Below, in pieces: positions 25,215 to 35,313 of a stretch of DNA of 60,421 nt. The position numbers were made by a program, and so were the translations under genes. How positions within the stretch are numbered: position 1 is the stretch's first letter; each line of letters starts with the position of its first letter. Under the pieces are notes generated by a model. The model made no database searches, was not told the DNA's origin, and saw nothing but the letters and a program-made list of their open reading frames with translations. Source of the stretch: a virus. The DNA lies in the IMG/VR virus record IMGVR_UViG_3300043787_000063, positions 1 through 60,421 of that record; one strand, written 5' to 3'.

Positions 25215-25398
25215 ATGGATGTATATAAAAATCGAATTGCCAGACGAGGAAGGCAAGGAGTTATTAAAAATTATAGAAGAGAAATGTGGATTAAAACAGA
25301 TAGATGAGGATTGGTGTACTTTTAAGCGCAAGAATGATAATGCTAGATTAGATATTTCTCCGTGTCCAGAACCAAAAGATCCTAAAGTTGGCTGGTAG
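25207..25398 (+). CDS. Hypothetical protein, 63 aa
   Basis: It overlaps the terS stop by 8 bases. One cysteine pair is not in a zinc pattern. Unknown. Confidence 0.5.
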   Translation: MSKWMYIKIELPDEEGKELLKIIEEKCGLKQIDEDWCTFKRKNDNARLDISPCPEPKDPKVGW

Positions 25399-25401
25399 AA
25401 G

Positions 25402-25710
25402 ATGTCACAGAAGAAAACTAATACTATACAAAATCTAGAAGTTGCAAGAGCTTTAATTGATAAGCCACAGAAGTGGTCTGCTGCGTGGGGTAATGGGAAT
25501 AGTTCTTGTGATGGTCCGAGACGTAGTATTTATGATGCGATTTATTGTGCAACTCAAATTTCTTCTACCCCTACATCAGAGTTCCGCGCTTTAGGGAAAG
25601 CTGCTAATGGATATCATTCAGTAGATGCGTTATTGGCTTTTGATAGAGACCATAGGCATAAAGAGCTTATGGGAGTATTTGATCGTGCAATAAAGATTCT
25701 CGAAGAGTAG
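25402..25710 (+). CDS. Hypothetical protein, 102 aa
   Basis: It lies between small and large terminase genes. Helical, with a conserved-looking RALGKAANGYHSVDALLAFD segment. It resembles small conserved phage proteins, but I cannot name a family. Confidence 0.5.
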   Translation: MSQKKTNTIQNLEVARALIDKPQKWSAAWGNGNSSCDGPRRSIYDAIYCATQISSTPTSEFRALGKAANGYHSVDALLAFDRDHRHKELMGVFDRAIKILEE

Positions 25711-25719
25711 CAGCAGAAA

Positions 25720-28700
25720 ATGGCGGGGAAAGTTAAAGATATAAAATTAGATAGTGTAGATCTATCTAAACTAACAGATAAGGAAAAACGTGAGTTAATC
25801 CTTTCTATGCGGCGACTTGGCGGCAAAAGTGGTTCGCAAAAAAGACCTGTACCTACTACTGATGATGAGCTGTGGGTACACATTAGGGAAGAATATGGCG
25901 ATGAAGTTCCTCGCGTAGCAGTTTGTAAAGATCATTGTGCGCCTTTTGATTTTATGGCAGATTATTACTTTGAACGTGCTACAGCATTGTTGGTGATGGC
26001 TGCGCGAGAAACAGGGAAGACACGTGGAGTGTCAATTATAAATTGTGTTATTGCGGAAACAAAAAATGGTGTGGAGATTTGTGTTGCAGGGGATACCTTA
26101 ATAGACTGTCCAAGAGACCATAGACAATACCCAAACGGTATTCCAATAAATATTATAAAATCTGGGCAGCTAATATGGACATTTAATGAAGAAAATTTTA
26201 TCTTTGAATTAAAGAGAGTAAAACAAGTAAAGCTAACTCATAAAGATTGTCAGTTATATAAATTAAAGCTCGATGATGGATCTGTAATAAGAGCAACTGC
26301 TGAGCATAAATTTCTTCATAGGAATGGAGAATGGGTTAAATTATGTGATTTAAAATTTGGTGATTCTCTTATGCCTATGTATAGAGATTTTGAGCCATAT
26401 GTAAGAATAAGGCCAGATGCTACTGGTGGTGGAGAAAAAATATCTGAGTATAAAGCTGTTGCGAATTTTAAATGGGAAGATAGAAAAGGATTTCATATAG
26501 ACCACATTGATGAAATTCATGCTAATTCTAGTGAGGATAATCTACAGTTACTTACGGTTAGCGAACATGCTTCTAAGACCATGAAGGGAAGAAATGTAGG
26601 ATTTCGCAGAAAGCAGCAACAGAAGGCGCAGATGAACAGTGTAAATGACGTAAAGAGGAATAAAGAAGCTAAAGAAATATTAGAGAAATTAAAAAATATA
26701 CCAGAAGACCAGTTAACTATTCCACAGCTAGAAGCCTTAGATAGATATTATTCAACTTCTGAAAATGGAGAGATAGAATTTACTTGTAGTATATGCAGGG
26801 AAAATTTTGTTAGAAGAATGAATGGAAGAGATAGAGTGCCGCTTTGCAATTTATGTAAGACAGAGGGTAGAATATGTCCTGTTTGTAAAGAACCATATGT
26901 AGTAGAAAGATATAGTAAGAATAAAACTTGTTCTAGAAGGTGCGGGCAAATTCTAAAACACCAAATATATTCTTATAAAAATAAAAAATGTGCAAAATGC
27001 GAAAAAGAGTTTACTCCAAAAAACGGTAGCACTAAAAATTGTCCTGATTGCCAAAATAGATATTTTCAAACTTATGAGAGAAGCAGGCGTAGGGAAATAG
27101 AGCATTCACAATATTATAATCATAAAGTAGTATCAGTTGAGAAAGATTCAATAGAGGATGTATGGGATTTAGAAGTTGAAGATAACCATAACTTTGTATC
27201 TTGCGGAGTTGTTCTACATAATTGTGCCTTTGCGGAGATCGAGGCTCAAACAGAAAAATCTTATTCTTATGTAAAAGAGTTTGTATATGATTATGATAAA
27301 GATGGAAAGAAAGTTATAAAACCGGGTATACTGGGTGAGCCATTGCGAAAGATGACTCAATGGAAGAATGGGTCTAAACTTTTACTTATTGTTGCTACTC
27401 TTGGTGGAGTTAATGCACAGCATTCACAAAAGGTTTATGCTGATGAGATTGATCTTATGAAAAAGGATATTTTTTATGAGAGCAGATCAATTAGTAGTTC
27501 TAAGACTCTTAAAGATGGTACGATAGTAAAAGCTCAAGATATTGCGACTTCTACTCGCAAGTCCAATAAGGGCGTTATGCAGGAAATAATGAATGAGTGT
27601 GATAGTGCTGAAAAAAATGGTTTCGATCCTCCTTGGACTAGATATATTTTTTGTATATTTGAGGTAGCAAAGGAGAACCCAGCTTGCAGAAATGTTCCTA
27701 AAGATATAAGGAAAGCTAGACTAATTGAGTTAGGTAAAGACCCTTGTGAATTGTGTGATTGCGACAAAGTGGTCAAAGGAGAGTGGGCTGAGGGAGTTCC
27801 AAGAACTTTAGAGTCAGTATGTAAGGGTAGGCTTTTTAGATCAAGAGGTTGGATGGCGCATAATGACGTTAAGCGAAAGTTCGTTCAGAATATACCTCAA
27901 GTTTGGGTAGCGCAGCTTGAATGTAAAAGACCAATGGCAGATGGTCTTTATTTGCCAACTTGGAATAGAGAAAAGCATTGTATTCGTGGTTTTGAACCAA
28001 GACCGGAGTATGGATTAATTTGGCAAGGAATAGACTGGGGCGGCGCAGCGGCCAGTTTTGTGATTTGGATTCAAGGTCCTATGCATCAATCACTACAAGT
28101 TAATAATACTATAGGAACTAAAACTATTATTCCTCAAGGAGCTTATGTAGCTTTTAAAGAGTTATCTGAGGCTTCCATGGGTGCAACTCGTCTCGCAGAT
28201 AAAGTTGTTAGACAAGAGATTCAATATAAGAATAGATTCGGTGGAGGTTGGAGGGTAAAGGCAAGATTTGCTGATATGGCGGGGAGACAACAGCGAGAGG
28301 ACTGGAGAGAGCATAACCCTCCATTAAGAACTGTTTGGTATATCTCAAGAGATGTAGACCCTATGTTTGAATGTTTACAGGCTTTAGTTACTGATAATAT
28401 GTTTTATGTAGATGATCAAAATGCTCCTACTTTATGTGATGACTTCGAGAGTTGGAGAATGGAGAATAATAAGGAAGTGCATGACGAATCAACTCACGGA
28501 CCTTCTGCAACTAAATATTGCATGAAGAATGTAACTACTATTATGAAGAGATTTAAAAATACTACTACCCGCACGAGCTTAGCGCCGGTGGTCGTCGGCA
28601 GGGACGCGGCCCAAAATGTTCCTGGTGCTTTGGCTGCTGCTAGTGTAGGATCTGTTTCTCCCGGCGAAGCGTCCTCTGAGAATTGGCGCAGGAGTCTAGG

Positions 28701-28764
28701 CGCTCCAGCGACGCAGGGGGATTTTGAAAATAGAAGGGGAGGGGCAGAGCCGTGGAGGCCGTAA
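25720..28764 (+). CDS. terL: Terminase large subunit, interrupted by an HNH intein
   Basis: The 1014-codon gene encodes a packaging ATPase/nuclease of about 633 residues after splicing. Walker A-like AARETGKTRG is near residue 95, Walker B-like VYADEIDLM follows the intein, and the nuclease domain shows GLIWQGIDWGG and KARFADMAG. The intein is residues 121-501 and interrupts just after the Walker A region. The extein halves join as NGVEI-CAFAEIEAQT. The C-terminal 40 residues are GC-rich and disordered. Confidence 0.88.
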   Translation: MAGKVKDIKLDSVDLSKLTDKEKRELILSMRRLGGKSGSQKRPVPTTDDELWVHIREEYGDEVPRVAVCKDHCAPFDFMADYYFERATALLVMAARETGKTRGVSIINCVIAETKNGVEICVAGDTLIDCPRDHRQYPNGIPINIIKSGQLIWTFNEENFIFELKRVKQVKLTHKDCQLYKLKLDDGSVIRATAEHKFLHRNGEWVKLCDLKFGDSLMPMYRDFEPYVRIRPDATGGGEKISEYKAVANFKWEDRKGFHIDHIDEIHANSSEDNLQLLTVSEHASKTMKGRNVGFRRKQQQKAQMNSVNDVKRNKEAKEILEKLKNIPEDQLTIPQLEALDRYYSTSENGEIEFTCSICRENFVRRMNGRDRVPLCNLCKTEGRICPVCKEPYVVERYSKNKTCSRRCGQILKHQIYSYKNKKCAKCEKEFTPKNGSTKNCPDCQNRYFQTYERSRRREIEHSQYYNHKVVSVEKDSIEDVWDLEVEDNHNFVSCGVVLHNCAFAEIEAQTEKSYSYVKEFVYDYDKDGKKVIKPGILGEPLRKMTQWKNGSKLLLIVATLGGVNAQHSQKVYADEIDLMKKDIFYESRSISSSKTLKDGTIVKAQDIATSTRKSNKGVMQEIMNECDSAEKNGFDPPWTRYIFCIFEVAKENPACRNVPKDIRKARLIELGKDPCELCDCDKVVKGEWAEGVPRTLESVCKGRLFRSRGWMAHNDVKRKFVQNIPQVWVAQLECKRPMADGLYLPTWNREKHCIRGFEPRPEYGLIWQGIDWGGAAASFVIWIQGPMHQSLQVNNTIGTKTIIPQGAYVAFKELSEASMGATRLADKVVRQEIQYKNRFGGGWRVKARFADMAGRQQREDWREHNPPLRTVWYISRDVDPMFECLQALVTDNMFYVDDQNAPTLCDDFESWRMENNKEVHDESTHGPSATKYCMKNVTTIMKRFKNTTTRTSLAPVVVGRDAAQNVPGALAAASVGSVSPGEASSENWRRSLGAPATQGDFENRRGGAEPWRP
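26080..27222 (+). mobile_element. Intein in TerL, with HNH homing endonuclease
   Basis: 381 codons. It begins with the Cys of CVAGDTLIDCPRD and ends VVLHN before the extein Cys, the class 1 splicing arrangement. Inside are an HNH core (FHIDHIDEIHANSSEDNLQLLT type, about 26494-26560) and several CxxC zinc pairs. Removal by protein splicing restores the terminase. Confidence 0.9.
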
Positions 28765-28907
28765 AATTTATTGGACAATCTAAAATAAAAGTTATTACGA
28801 GCAATATTTCTGCTACTTCTGCCCCTCGACCTATTTTAATTCATAGAGATGAGATAGAGATTATGCCAAAAGAGATATTTGATGAGGCTAAAGATGGTTC
28901 TAAATAA
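28752..28907 (+). CDS. Hypothetical protein, 51 aa
   Basis: GTG start inside the end of terL. A small basic-then-acidic protein. It could be a head-completion or connector-type small protein, but nothing in the sequence proves it. Confidence 0.45.
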   Translation: MEAVKFIGQSKIKVITSNISATSAPRPILIHRDEIEIMPKEIFDEAKDGSK

Positions 28908-29028
28908 AATATATGATTGGGATTATATGGGCGATTTTCCTGATGAAGAAGAAGGTATGGAAACGGATAGAGATACGTTTATCAAAGAGTTAGTAAAATA
29001 CTTCAGCGGAAATTTCGCGAAAAAGTAA
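28894..29028 (+). CDS. Small acidic protein, 44 aa
   Basis: It overlaps the previous gene. Acidic middle (FPDEEEGMETD). It ends just before the portal start. Function unknown. Confidence 0.45.
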   Translation: MVLNKIYDWDYMGDFPDEEEGMETDRDTFIKELVKYFSGNFAKK

Positions 29029-29036
29029 AATAGAAT

Positions 29037-31820
29037 ATGAAGCCAGGAGATAAAAGATCAGAAGCACAGCGTAAAAGTGGTTCTGAGATAGAAACCGTAA
29101 AAGATCCTACTGCTGAAGGTGGATTTGTAAGTGATGAGACTACTTATGAGAGAAATTATTCTCAAAAGGGATTTTTAAATAGAAGTCAAGGTAATAAACT
29201 TACATTTAATCCCTTGGCGATAGATGAGTTCCCACAACCATCTCCAGAGCAAGAGAGACTTTTTGAAATAGATTTAGATAAAGGTGTTGGTAAACTTATT
29301 CGAGAAGCTCGCGCGATAGGCCCCTCTGTAAGGCAGCAGACTCAAGCAGAGATTTTAAATTTAGTTATTTTAGGTAGGGAGATTGGTAGTAATCCGTTTA
29401 GTGTAAGAAGATTGCCATTCTCAATTATGCGAGATATGGCTTCTGATCCTAATATAGCTTTTGCTTTATATTATATAGAAACTCCACTAATTAATGCACA
29501 ATGGTCGTGTGAGTGCGAGGATGCGCAATTAGCTGCTGCTGTTGATTCTGCCTTAAGACCTATTAACTCTGATTTAATTAGTAAGTTCTGCCAAGTTCTA
29601 TCTATGGGTTATCAGCCTATGGTTAAAAGGTGGAAATTAGGGCAACTTGATGGAGTATACAGAGATAAAACTTCTGAATCTCCAGATAAAGATTTAAAAG
29701 TATGGCCATCTAAGAATGTAGATGCTCTTTTATGGAAGACTTTTTTGGCGCTTCCTCCTGAGAATTGTTTGCCACGTTGGAACGAAATGGGGAATTTTAA
29801 TGGGTTTATGTATTCTCCAGTTCCTATTCCTAATCCAATGATGTTAGGTGTTGCGCAGACTTATGGCCCGCAAGTGTTAAGTGGGTATCCAATTCCACTT
29901 GAGTGGTCAATGTGGATTGTTAATGAGAGATTTAAACAGCACGGCTCTCTCTATGGTTCGCCGAGATCAAAACGTGCTTATAGATTTTGGTGGTCTTATT
30001 GGTTTAGATGGGCATTATCTGATAGAAGTTATGAGAATAAGGCTGATCCTGCAAAAATTGTTTATTATCCAACTATGGTTGCTGAGGCATTAGATGTAAA
30101 TAATCCTAATTCTGAAACTCCTCAGAGCTTACAGAATAAAGCAATTCAGTCTGGTAATAGTGTTAGATCTGGATCTACTGTTGCCTATCCTGGAGATTTC
30201 ATGGTTAATGAGGAAGGTAAAACCATGAATCAGCGCCAGTGGGAGATTAAATATTTAGAGGGAGGAGAGAATTTTACTTCTTTAGAGCAATGCTTTATGT
30301 CTCTTGGAATAAGTATGATTAAAGCGATGTTTTTACCTGAACAAGCTTTTGTTGATGCAACAATGGCAGGCCAAACTTCATCTCAGAGATATATTTCTGC
30401 ACAGATGGGTGAGATTTATCAGGAATCTCAACAGCAGCTTTCAAACGAGTATGATGAATATATAAATAAGTATATGATTCCAGAATTTATCTCGGCAAAT
30501 TTCCCTGACAAAATTGATATACCATGTAAAAGAGTTACTAGGGGATATGGAGCTAGAAATTCAGAAACAACTAAACAGATTTTAACTTTGATAGGACAGA
30601 AAAATCCTGAGAATTTGCCAATTGATGTACGGCAGCTTTTGCGCGAAGAAGGGTATCCATTAACTTCAGAAGCTCAGCAAAAACTTAATGAAAAGAAGCA
30701 TCAAGAAGCAGCAGAAAATGCTAAACCTCCAGTAATGTTGCCTACTAAGAAAGAAGGAGTTCAGGGGCAAAATGCGGGAGTAGAAAAAACTGAGACTGGA
30801 GAGCATGTTTACTATCAAGTGGGACAAGAACTTTATCTTGGAGCAGACTCTCTTACTAACTTAGGTATGGAGAATAGATCTTTTGTAGACTCTTTGCCCA
30901 AAATTCCTGCCTATGAAGATGCTGCTGTGAGAACTGCTGCCTTACAGATGCGTAAACTTTTTATGGATAGATATAAAAATCAGATTACTTCTTTGGCTAA
31001 TCAAATCCGTAATAAAACAATTTTGAAATTGGCTGAACCGGCAGAACCCCAGGAAAAGCCTGGATTTGGCGCAGGAGCCGCAAGGATCGCGGCTAAAGGA
31101 GCTGTAGCAGCATGGCTAGCTGATCAAATGATTACTTTGCCCGCTGTTTCTTCCCGGCTCAAAGATATTCTCGGCAGGATCGTGGCGCGGGCAGGCAATA
31201 AAGAACTTAAATTGTCTGGTTTAGATCCTTCAGTGTATGATTCATCGGTTCTTGACAAATGGGTTGAAAAATATGTAGAAGAAAATCTTAAATTAATGGA
31301 TAATACAACTCAAGATGTATTTAAAGATTTTCTAGAAAAACAATTACAACAGAATTCTCATCCTGATATAGTTGCTCAAGCATTAGAAGATAATTTTGCA
31401 GATATGCCTACTACTTATTCTACTCGCGCAGTTCGTGCTCAAACCAGAGATGCATATAATCAAGGAATGCTTCAGGCAGGGATTGATGCGGGAATAGATC
31501 AAGTAATTGCTCATGATGCTTCTAGTGGTACTAATTTAAATACAGATTCTAAATGTATTAAGCGTAATGGTCGCATATTTTCTCTAAAGGATGCACAAAA
31601 AGAGACAGAGCATCCCAACGGAACTTTACATTATAGTTATTTAACTACCTCTAATTTATCTGTAAAAGTTACAGATGATATACCAGAGAAATTGGAGCTT
31701 ACTGATAATATGTTAGCTGGGTATGATTATGATACAGAAACACTATATATAAAGAAAAACGCTGAGGGATTAGAACAGAAATATTTATTAGCCCTTTCAG
31801 AGAATTTGAGTTATCGATGA
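29037..31820 (+). CDS. Portal protein with fused MuF-like minor head domain
   Basis: 927 residues. The N-terminal 550 or so match a Mu gp29-like portal (RRLPFSIMRDMASDPNIAFALYYIETPL, about 125-150, and the YISAQMGEIYQESQQQL helix). The C-terminal region (about 780-900) has RAQTRDAYNQGMLQAGIDAGIDQVI, a MuF-like head-morphogenesis signature. Portals are usually separate from MuF, so the long chain is a fusion. The portal ring is the packaging and ejection channel. It follows terL directly. Confidence 0.72.
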   Translation: MKPGDKRSEAQRKSGSEIETVKDPTAEGGFVSDETTYERNYSQKGFLNRSQGNKLTFNPLAIDEFPQPSPEQERLFEIDLDKGVGKLIREARAIGPSVRQQTQAEILNLVILGREIGSNPFSVRRLPFSIMRDMASDPNIAFALYYIETPLINAQWSCECEDAQLAAAVDSALRPINSDLISKFCQVLSMGYQPMVKRWKLGQLDGVYRDKTSESPDKDLKVWPSKNVDALLWKTFLALPPENCLPRWNEMGNFNGFMYSPVPIPNPMMLGVAQTYGPQVLSGYPIPLEWSMWIVNERFKQHGSLYGSPRSKRAYRFWWSYWFRWALSDRSYENKADPAKIVYYPTMVAEALDVNNPNSETPQSLQNKAIQSGNSVRSGSTVAYPGDFMVNEEGKTMNQRQWEIKYLEGGENFTSLEQCFMSLGISMIKAMFLPEQAFVDATMAGQTSSQRYISAQMGEIYQESQQQLSNEYDEYINKYMIPEFISANFPDKIDIPCKRVTRGYGARNSETTKQILTLIGQKNPENLPIDVRQLLREEGYPLTSEAQQKLNEKKHQEAAENAKPPVMLPTKKEGVQGQNAGVEKTETGEHVYYQVGQELYLGADSLTNLGMENRSFVDSLPKIPAYEDAAVRTAALQMRKLFMDRYKNQITSLANQIRNKTILKLAEPAEPQEKPGFGAGAARIAAKGAVAAWLADQMITLPAVSSRLKDILGRIVARAGNKELKLSGLDPSVYDSSVLDKWVEKYVEENLKLMDNTTQDVFKDFLEKQLQQNSHPDIVAQALEDNFADMPTTYSTRAVRAQTRDAYNQGMLQAGIDAGIDQVIAHDASSGTNLNTDSKCIKRNGRIFSLKDAQKETEHPNGTLHYSYLTTSNLSVKVTDDIPEKLELTDNMLAGYDYDTETLYIKKNAEGLEQKYLLALSENLSYR

Positions 31821-31906
31821 TTTATGTTTTGATATTCGTATTAGGAATGTGTTTTGCGCGTATTATGATTATAATAAAGAATAAGATAAATGATAAAAAT
31901 GTATGA
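31817..31906 (+). CDS. 29-residue membrane peptide
   Basis: It overlaps the portal stop (ATGA). One hydrophobic helix (YVLIFVLGMCFARIMIII) and a basic tail. The overlap supports it. Confidence 0.4.
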   Translation: MIYVLIFVLGMCFARIMIIIKNKINDKNV

Positions 31907-31909
31907 GAT

Positions 31910-32038
31910 ATGAAGAATGCTAATAAAATAAAAAGAGTTCCTTGGTACCAGTGTACGAAATGTAGCCATGTATATAGTAAATTATTATTTACTTGTCCTA
32001 ATTGTAAATCTAAAGCTACTATGAAAATTGTACCATGA
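31910..32038 (+). CDS. Zinc-ribbon protein, 42 aa
   Basis: Two CxxC pairs (CTKC and CPNC), one zinc ribbon, with a basic N-terminus. It overlaps the next gene at its stop. Confidence 0.5.
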   Translation: MKNANKIKRVPWYQCTKCSHVYSKLLFTCPNCKSKATMKIVP

Positions 32039-32199
32039 GATTAGAAAAAGACCCATTTAATATTGATTTGGTTGAGGAAATGAATTTATCAGACTTACAA
32101 TTGACAGATTTTTATAATAATTTAAAAGATATTAAAAGAAAAAGGAGAGAAGATGGCGACAGAAGTAAAGAAGAAAAAATCACAGATAGCGAAGTATGA
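32035..32199 (+). CDS. Hypothetical protein, 54 aa
   Basis: ATGA start. It runs 47 bases into the nrdJ gene in another frame. Charged and helical. The overlap with a well-supported gene makes it less certain. Confidence 0.35.
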   Translation: MRLEKDPFNIDLVEEMNLSDLQLTDFYNNLKDIKRKRREDGDRSKEEKITDSEV

Positions 32200-35155
32200 A
32201 GGGCCAGAGTACAAGAAGAAGCTAGAGATTAAACGCCATTTTACTATTCCATTTTCTGAAAGATATATACAAGATCCATATGACTCAGTCGAGTGGGGAA
32301 CCAGAGATGCAGTTGCAGGAGATTACGAACAAAAAGGAGTTGAGGCTCCTCTATGCTGGTCCGATAATGCAGTTGGGATTGTGGCTAAACTCTATTTCGC
32401 TACAATTGACGGACAACGAGAATCTTCCATTAAAACTCTTATCAAACGCGTGGTCACAAAGATTACCGATGAAGGAGAAAAGCACGGATATTTTGATGAA
32501 GTAGATGCTTGTATTTTTAAAGATGAGTTAACCTATATACTTGTAAATCAGATTGCTGCTTTTAATACTCCTGTTTGGCTTAATTTAGGAGTTCCTGGTC
32601 GAAAAGCCTGTTGTAGTGCTTGTTATTTGTTAAATGTAGAGGATACTATGTTTGGGAAGGACTCTATTACAGATTGGTGGCGTAATGAGGCTGCGATTTT
32701 CAAGAGCGGAGCTGGTAGCGGGGTTAATCTCTCAAAGATACGGGGCTCAATGGAGCCAATTTCTGTGGGAGGTATCGCCAGTGGACCAGTTTCTTTCATG
32801 CGCGTTGCCGATGCCAATGCAGGAACAATTAAAAGCGGATCTGTTGCGCGAAGAGCTGCCAAGCTAGTTTGTTTAGATGTAGATCACCCAGATATATTAG
32901 ACTTTATTGATTCAAAGGTCCGCGAGGATGAAAGAATGCGGGCGCTGATGGCGGCCGGAGTTAATTTAGATCCTTCTACCCCGGAAGGAGAGAAGAATAT
33001 AGCAGAGTGTACTTCTTTTCAGAATGCAAATATATCTGTGCGATTGTCAGATAAATTTATGAAAGCTGTAGAAGAAGATGAAGAATGGCAATTCCAATCT
33101 AGGATTGATAATTCAGCAACTCATGAGTGCTCAGCTAGAGATTTGTTACTTACCATTTCAGAGGCAGCATGGAAATGTGCGGATCCCGGAGTAATGTTTG
33201 ATGATACTATAAATAAGTGGCATACTACTCCGTCATTTGGCAGAATTTCCACTTCGAATCCTTGCTGTGAGGTTCATCAAAATATAAATACTTCTTGTAA
33301 TCTTGCATCATTAAACTTAGTGAAGTTTTTAAATAAAGATAATTCATTTAGATTTGAAGATTTTAATCAAGCAGTAGATATTATGATTACTGCTATGGAC
33401 ATTACTTGTTCATTTTCTGAGCTGCCTACTAAAAAACTTGAAGAAAACACACGGAATTTGCGCCAATTGGGGTTAGGATATTCTAATTTAGGTGCAGCAT
33501 TAATGATTCAAGGAATGCCTTACGATTCTGATGAGGGAAGAGATTGGGCTGCTTCTGTTACTTCATTAATGACTGGTAGGGCTTATAGAAGAAGTGCTGA
33601 ATTGGCTTTACAGTTAGGACCTTTTCTTTATTATGAAGATAATTCATTTATTATGAAAGAAATTTTATCTAATCATCAAGAGTCGATTCCTAAAATTAGT
33701 GGGGGAGAGATATGGGGAAAATCGGAAGAAATATGGTCAAAGGTATCTAACAGCTTTGAAGGGTTTAGAAATTCACAAGTAACAGTTATAGCTCCTACTG
33801 GTACGATAAGTTTTATGATGGATTGCGATACTACTGGAGCTGAGCCTGCTTATTCTTTAGTTACTTATAAGAAGTTAGCTTCTGGTGGAAATATGACTTT
33901 AGTAAATAACTCTGTTGCTAGATCTTTACAGGTACAAGGATTTTTAAATTCAGAAATAAAGAAAATTGAAGAAGATGGTTTATCACATCCTATATTTTCT
34001 ACTCCTCACTTTCAAACAGCAGCAGGGGATAATACAATTTCTCCAATGGGCCATTTAAAGATGCTTGCTTCAATTCAACCTCATATTAGCGGTGCTATAT
34101 CAAAGACTGTAAATATTCCTGAATCATCGACTGTAGAGGATATTTATAATCTTTATTTAGAAGCTTGGAAAATGGGAATCAAGTGTCTAGCTGTGTATAG
34201 GGATGGTTCTAAGGCTACTCAGGTATTAAGTAGTAAGAAAGATACTTCTGCGCCGAATTCTGTCACAAAAGAGTTTCCATTTACTGCTGGAGATACAATT
34301 TATAATTCTCAAAAAGAATGGGATGAAGATCAAGTAGCTATTTCAGAATATGTAGTTGAGACTGAAAAAGAAAGTAGACTAGAAAAACCTCAAGATGAAT
34401 TTGAAGCAATGGGCGTAACTGAAAATTCCCCTGATGGAAAAAATCAGAAAAATGTTCTACAAAATAAATGGAAAGCAGATATAACAGAATATGTGTCCCC
34501 AATTCCTTGGAAAGATAAAAGTCTTCCTTTAAAAGCTGGAGAGAGCCTTGCGAATTTTTCACGGAAAAGATTGAATGATGACAGAGCTTCTTTAACGCAT
34601 AAGTTCAACTTGGGACAGCATGAGGGTTATATAACTGCTGGTATGTATGATGATGGTACTCTCGGCGAGATTTTTCTTAGCGGGATCGGCAAGGAGGGAT
34701 CGACGCTGAAGGGAGTCTTGGAAGGATGGGCCATAGCAATTTCGATGGGATTACAGTATGGTGTACCGTTAGAGAAGTTTGCTGAGAAATTTAGTAACAT
34801 GAATTTTGAGCCAAATGGGTTTACAAATAATAAAGAAATTAGGTCAGCTACTTCTATATTAGATTATGTGATGCGTTGGCTAATATCTAAATTTGGAGAT
34901 AAAGATCAACATAAAGAATTTGGGCTTCAAAAAGATTATAAAGTAGATGGTATAGTTTCTACTGTTAAGATCACTGAAGAACCTTTTAATAAAGAAGAAA
35001 TAGGTTATATAAATCCAGAAAATATTTATGAAAGAAATAATATTTCTTCAACAAATAGTATGACTGGTAAACTTTGTAATTGCGGCGCTATAATGAATCG
35101 TACAGGTACCTGTTACAGTTGTCCTAGTTGTGGCAATACAAGTGGATGTGGATAA
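32153..35155 (+). CDS. nrdJ: Adenosylcobalamin-dependent ribonucleotide reductase (class II)
   Basis: 1000 residues. It reduces ribonucleotides to deoxyribonucleotides without oxygen, using a B12 radical. Markers are the NLGVPGRKACCSACYLLN N-terminal cysteine region, the NPCCEVHQ active-site loop and TSCNLASLNL, which give the catalytic Cys/Asn/Glu set. There is a C-terminal zinc region (CNCGAIMN...CPSCGNTSGCG). It feeds DNA synthesis. GGAGAGAAG precedes the ATG. Class II enzymes are common in large phages. No nrdA/nrdB pair is seen here. Confidence 0.9.
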   Translation: MATEVKKKKSQIAKYEGPEYKKKLEIKRHFTIPFSERYIQDPYDSVEWGTRDAVAGDYEQKGVEAPLCWSDNAVGIVAKLYFATIDGQRESSIKTLIKRVVTKITDEGEKHGYFDEVDACIFKDELTYILVNQIAAFNTPVWLNLGVPGRKACCSACYLLNVEDTMFGKDSITDWWRNEAAIFKSGAGSGVNLSKIRGSMEPISVGGIASGPVSFMRVADANAGTIKSGSVARRAAKLVCLDVDHPDILDFIDSKVREDERMRALMAAGVNLDPSTPEGEKNIAECTSFQNANISVRLSDKFMKAVEEDEEWQFQSRIDNSATHECSARDLLLTISEAAWKCADPGVMFDDTINKWHTTPSFGRISTSNPCCEVHQNINTSCNLASLNLVKFLNKDNSFRFEDFNQAVDIMITAMDITCSFSELPTKKLEENTRNLRQLGLGYSNLGAALMIQGMPYDSDEGRDWAASVTSLMTGRAYRRSAELALQLGPFLYYEDNSFIMKEILSNHQESIPKISGGEIWGKSEEIWSKVSNSFEGFRNSQVTVIAPTGTISFMMDCDTTGAEPAYSLVTYKKLASGGNMTLVNNSVARSLQVQGFLNSEIKKIEEDGLSHPIFSTPHFQTAAGDNTISPMGHLKMLASIQPHISGAISKTVNIPESSTVEDIYNLYLEAWKMGIKCLAVYRDGSKATQVLSSKKDTSAPNSVTKEFPFTAGDTIYNSQKEWDEDQVAISEYVVETEKESRLEKPQDEFEAMGVTENSPDGKNQKNVLQNKWKADITEYVSPIPWKDKSLPLKAGESLANFSRKRLNDDRASLTHKFNLGQHEGYITAGMYDDGTLGEIFLSGIGKEGSTLKGVLEGWAIAISMGLQYGVPLEKFAEKFSNMNFEPNGFTNNKEIRSATSILDYVMRWLISKFGDKDQHKEFGLQKDYKVDGIVSTVKITEEPFNKEEIGYINPENIYERNNISSTNSMTGKLCNCGAIMNRTGTCYSCPSCGNTSGCG

Positions 35156-35169
35156 GAAAGGAACAAATA

Positions 35170-35313
35170 ATGAGATTAAGACAAATTGTACCAACTAAAT
35201 TTGCTAATGGTTATCGCGAAAGTATTGACAATGGTAAGACTTGGACACCAATGTTTACTACTTGGTGGATGTGGAAAGGGAAATGCTTTAGAATAAAAAG
35301 GACTATTATATAA
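35170..35313 (+). CDS. Small basic protein, 47 aa
   Basis: AAGGAACAAATA precedes the ATG. Rich in Trp (TTWWMWKGK) and basic residues. No family. It overlaps the next start (TAATG). Confidence 0.45.
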   Translation: MRLRQIVPTKFANGYRESIDNGKTWTPMFTTWWMWKGKCFRIKRTII

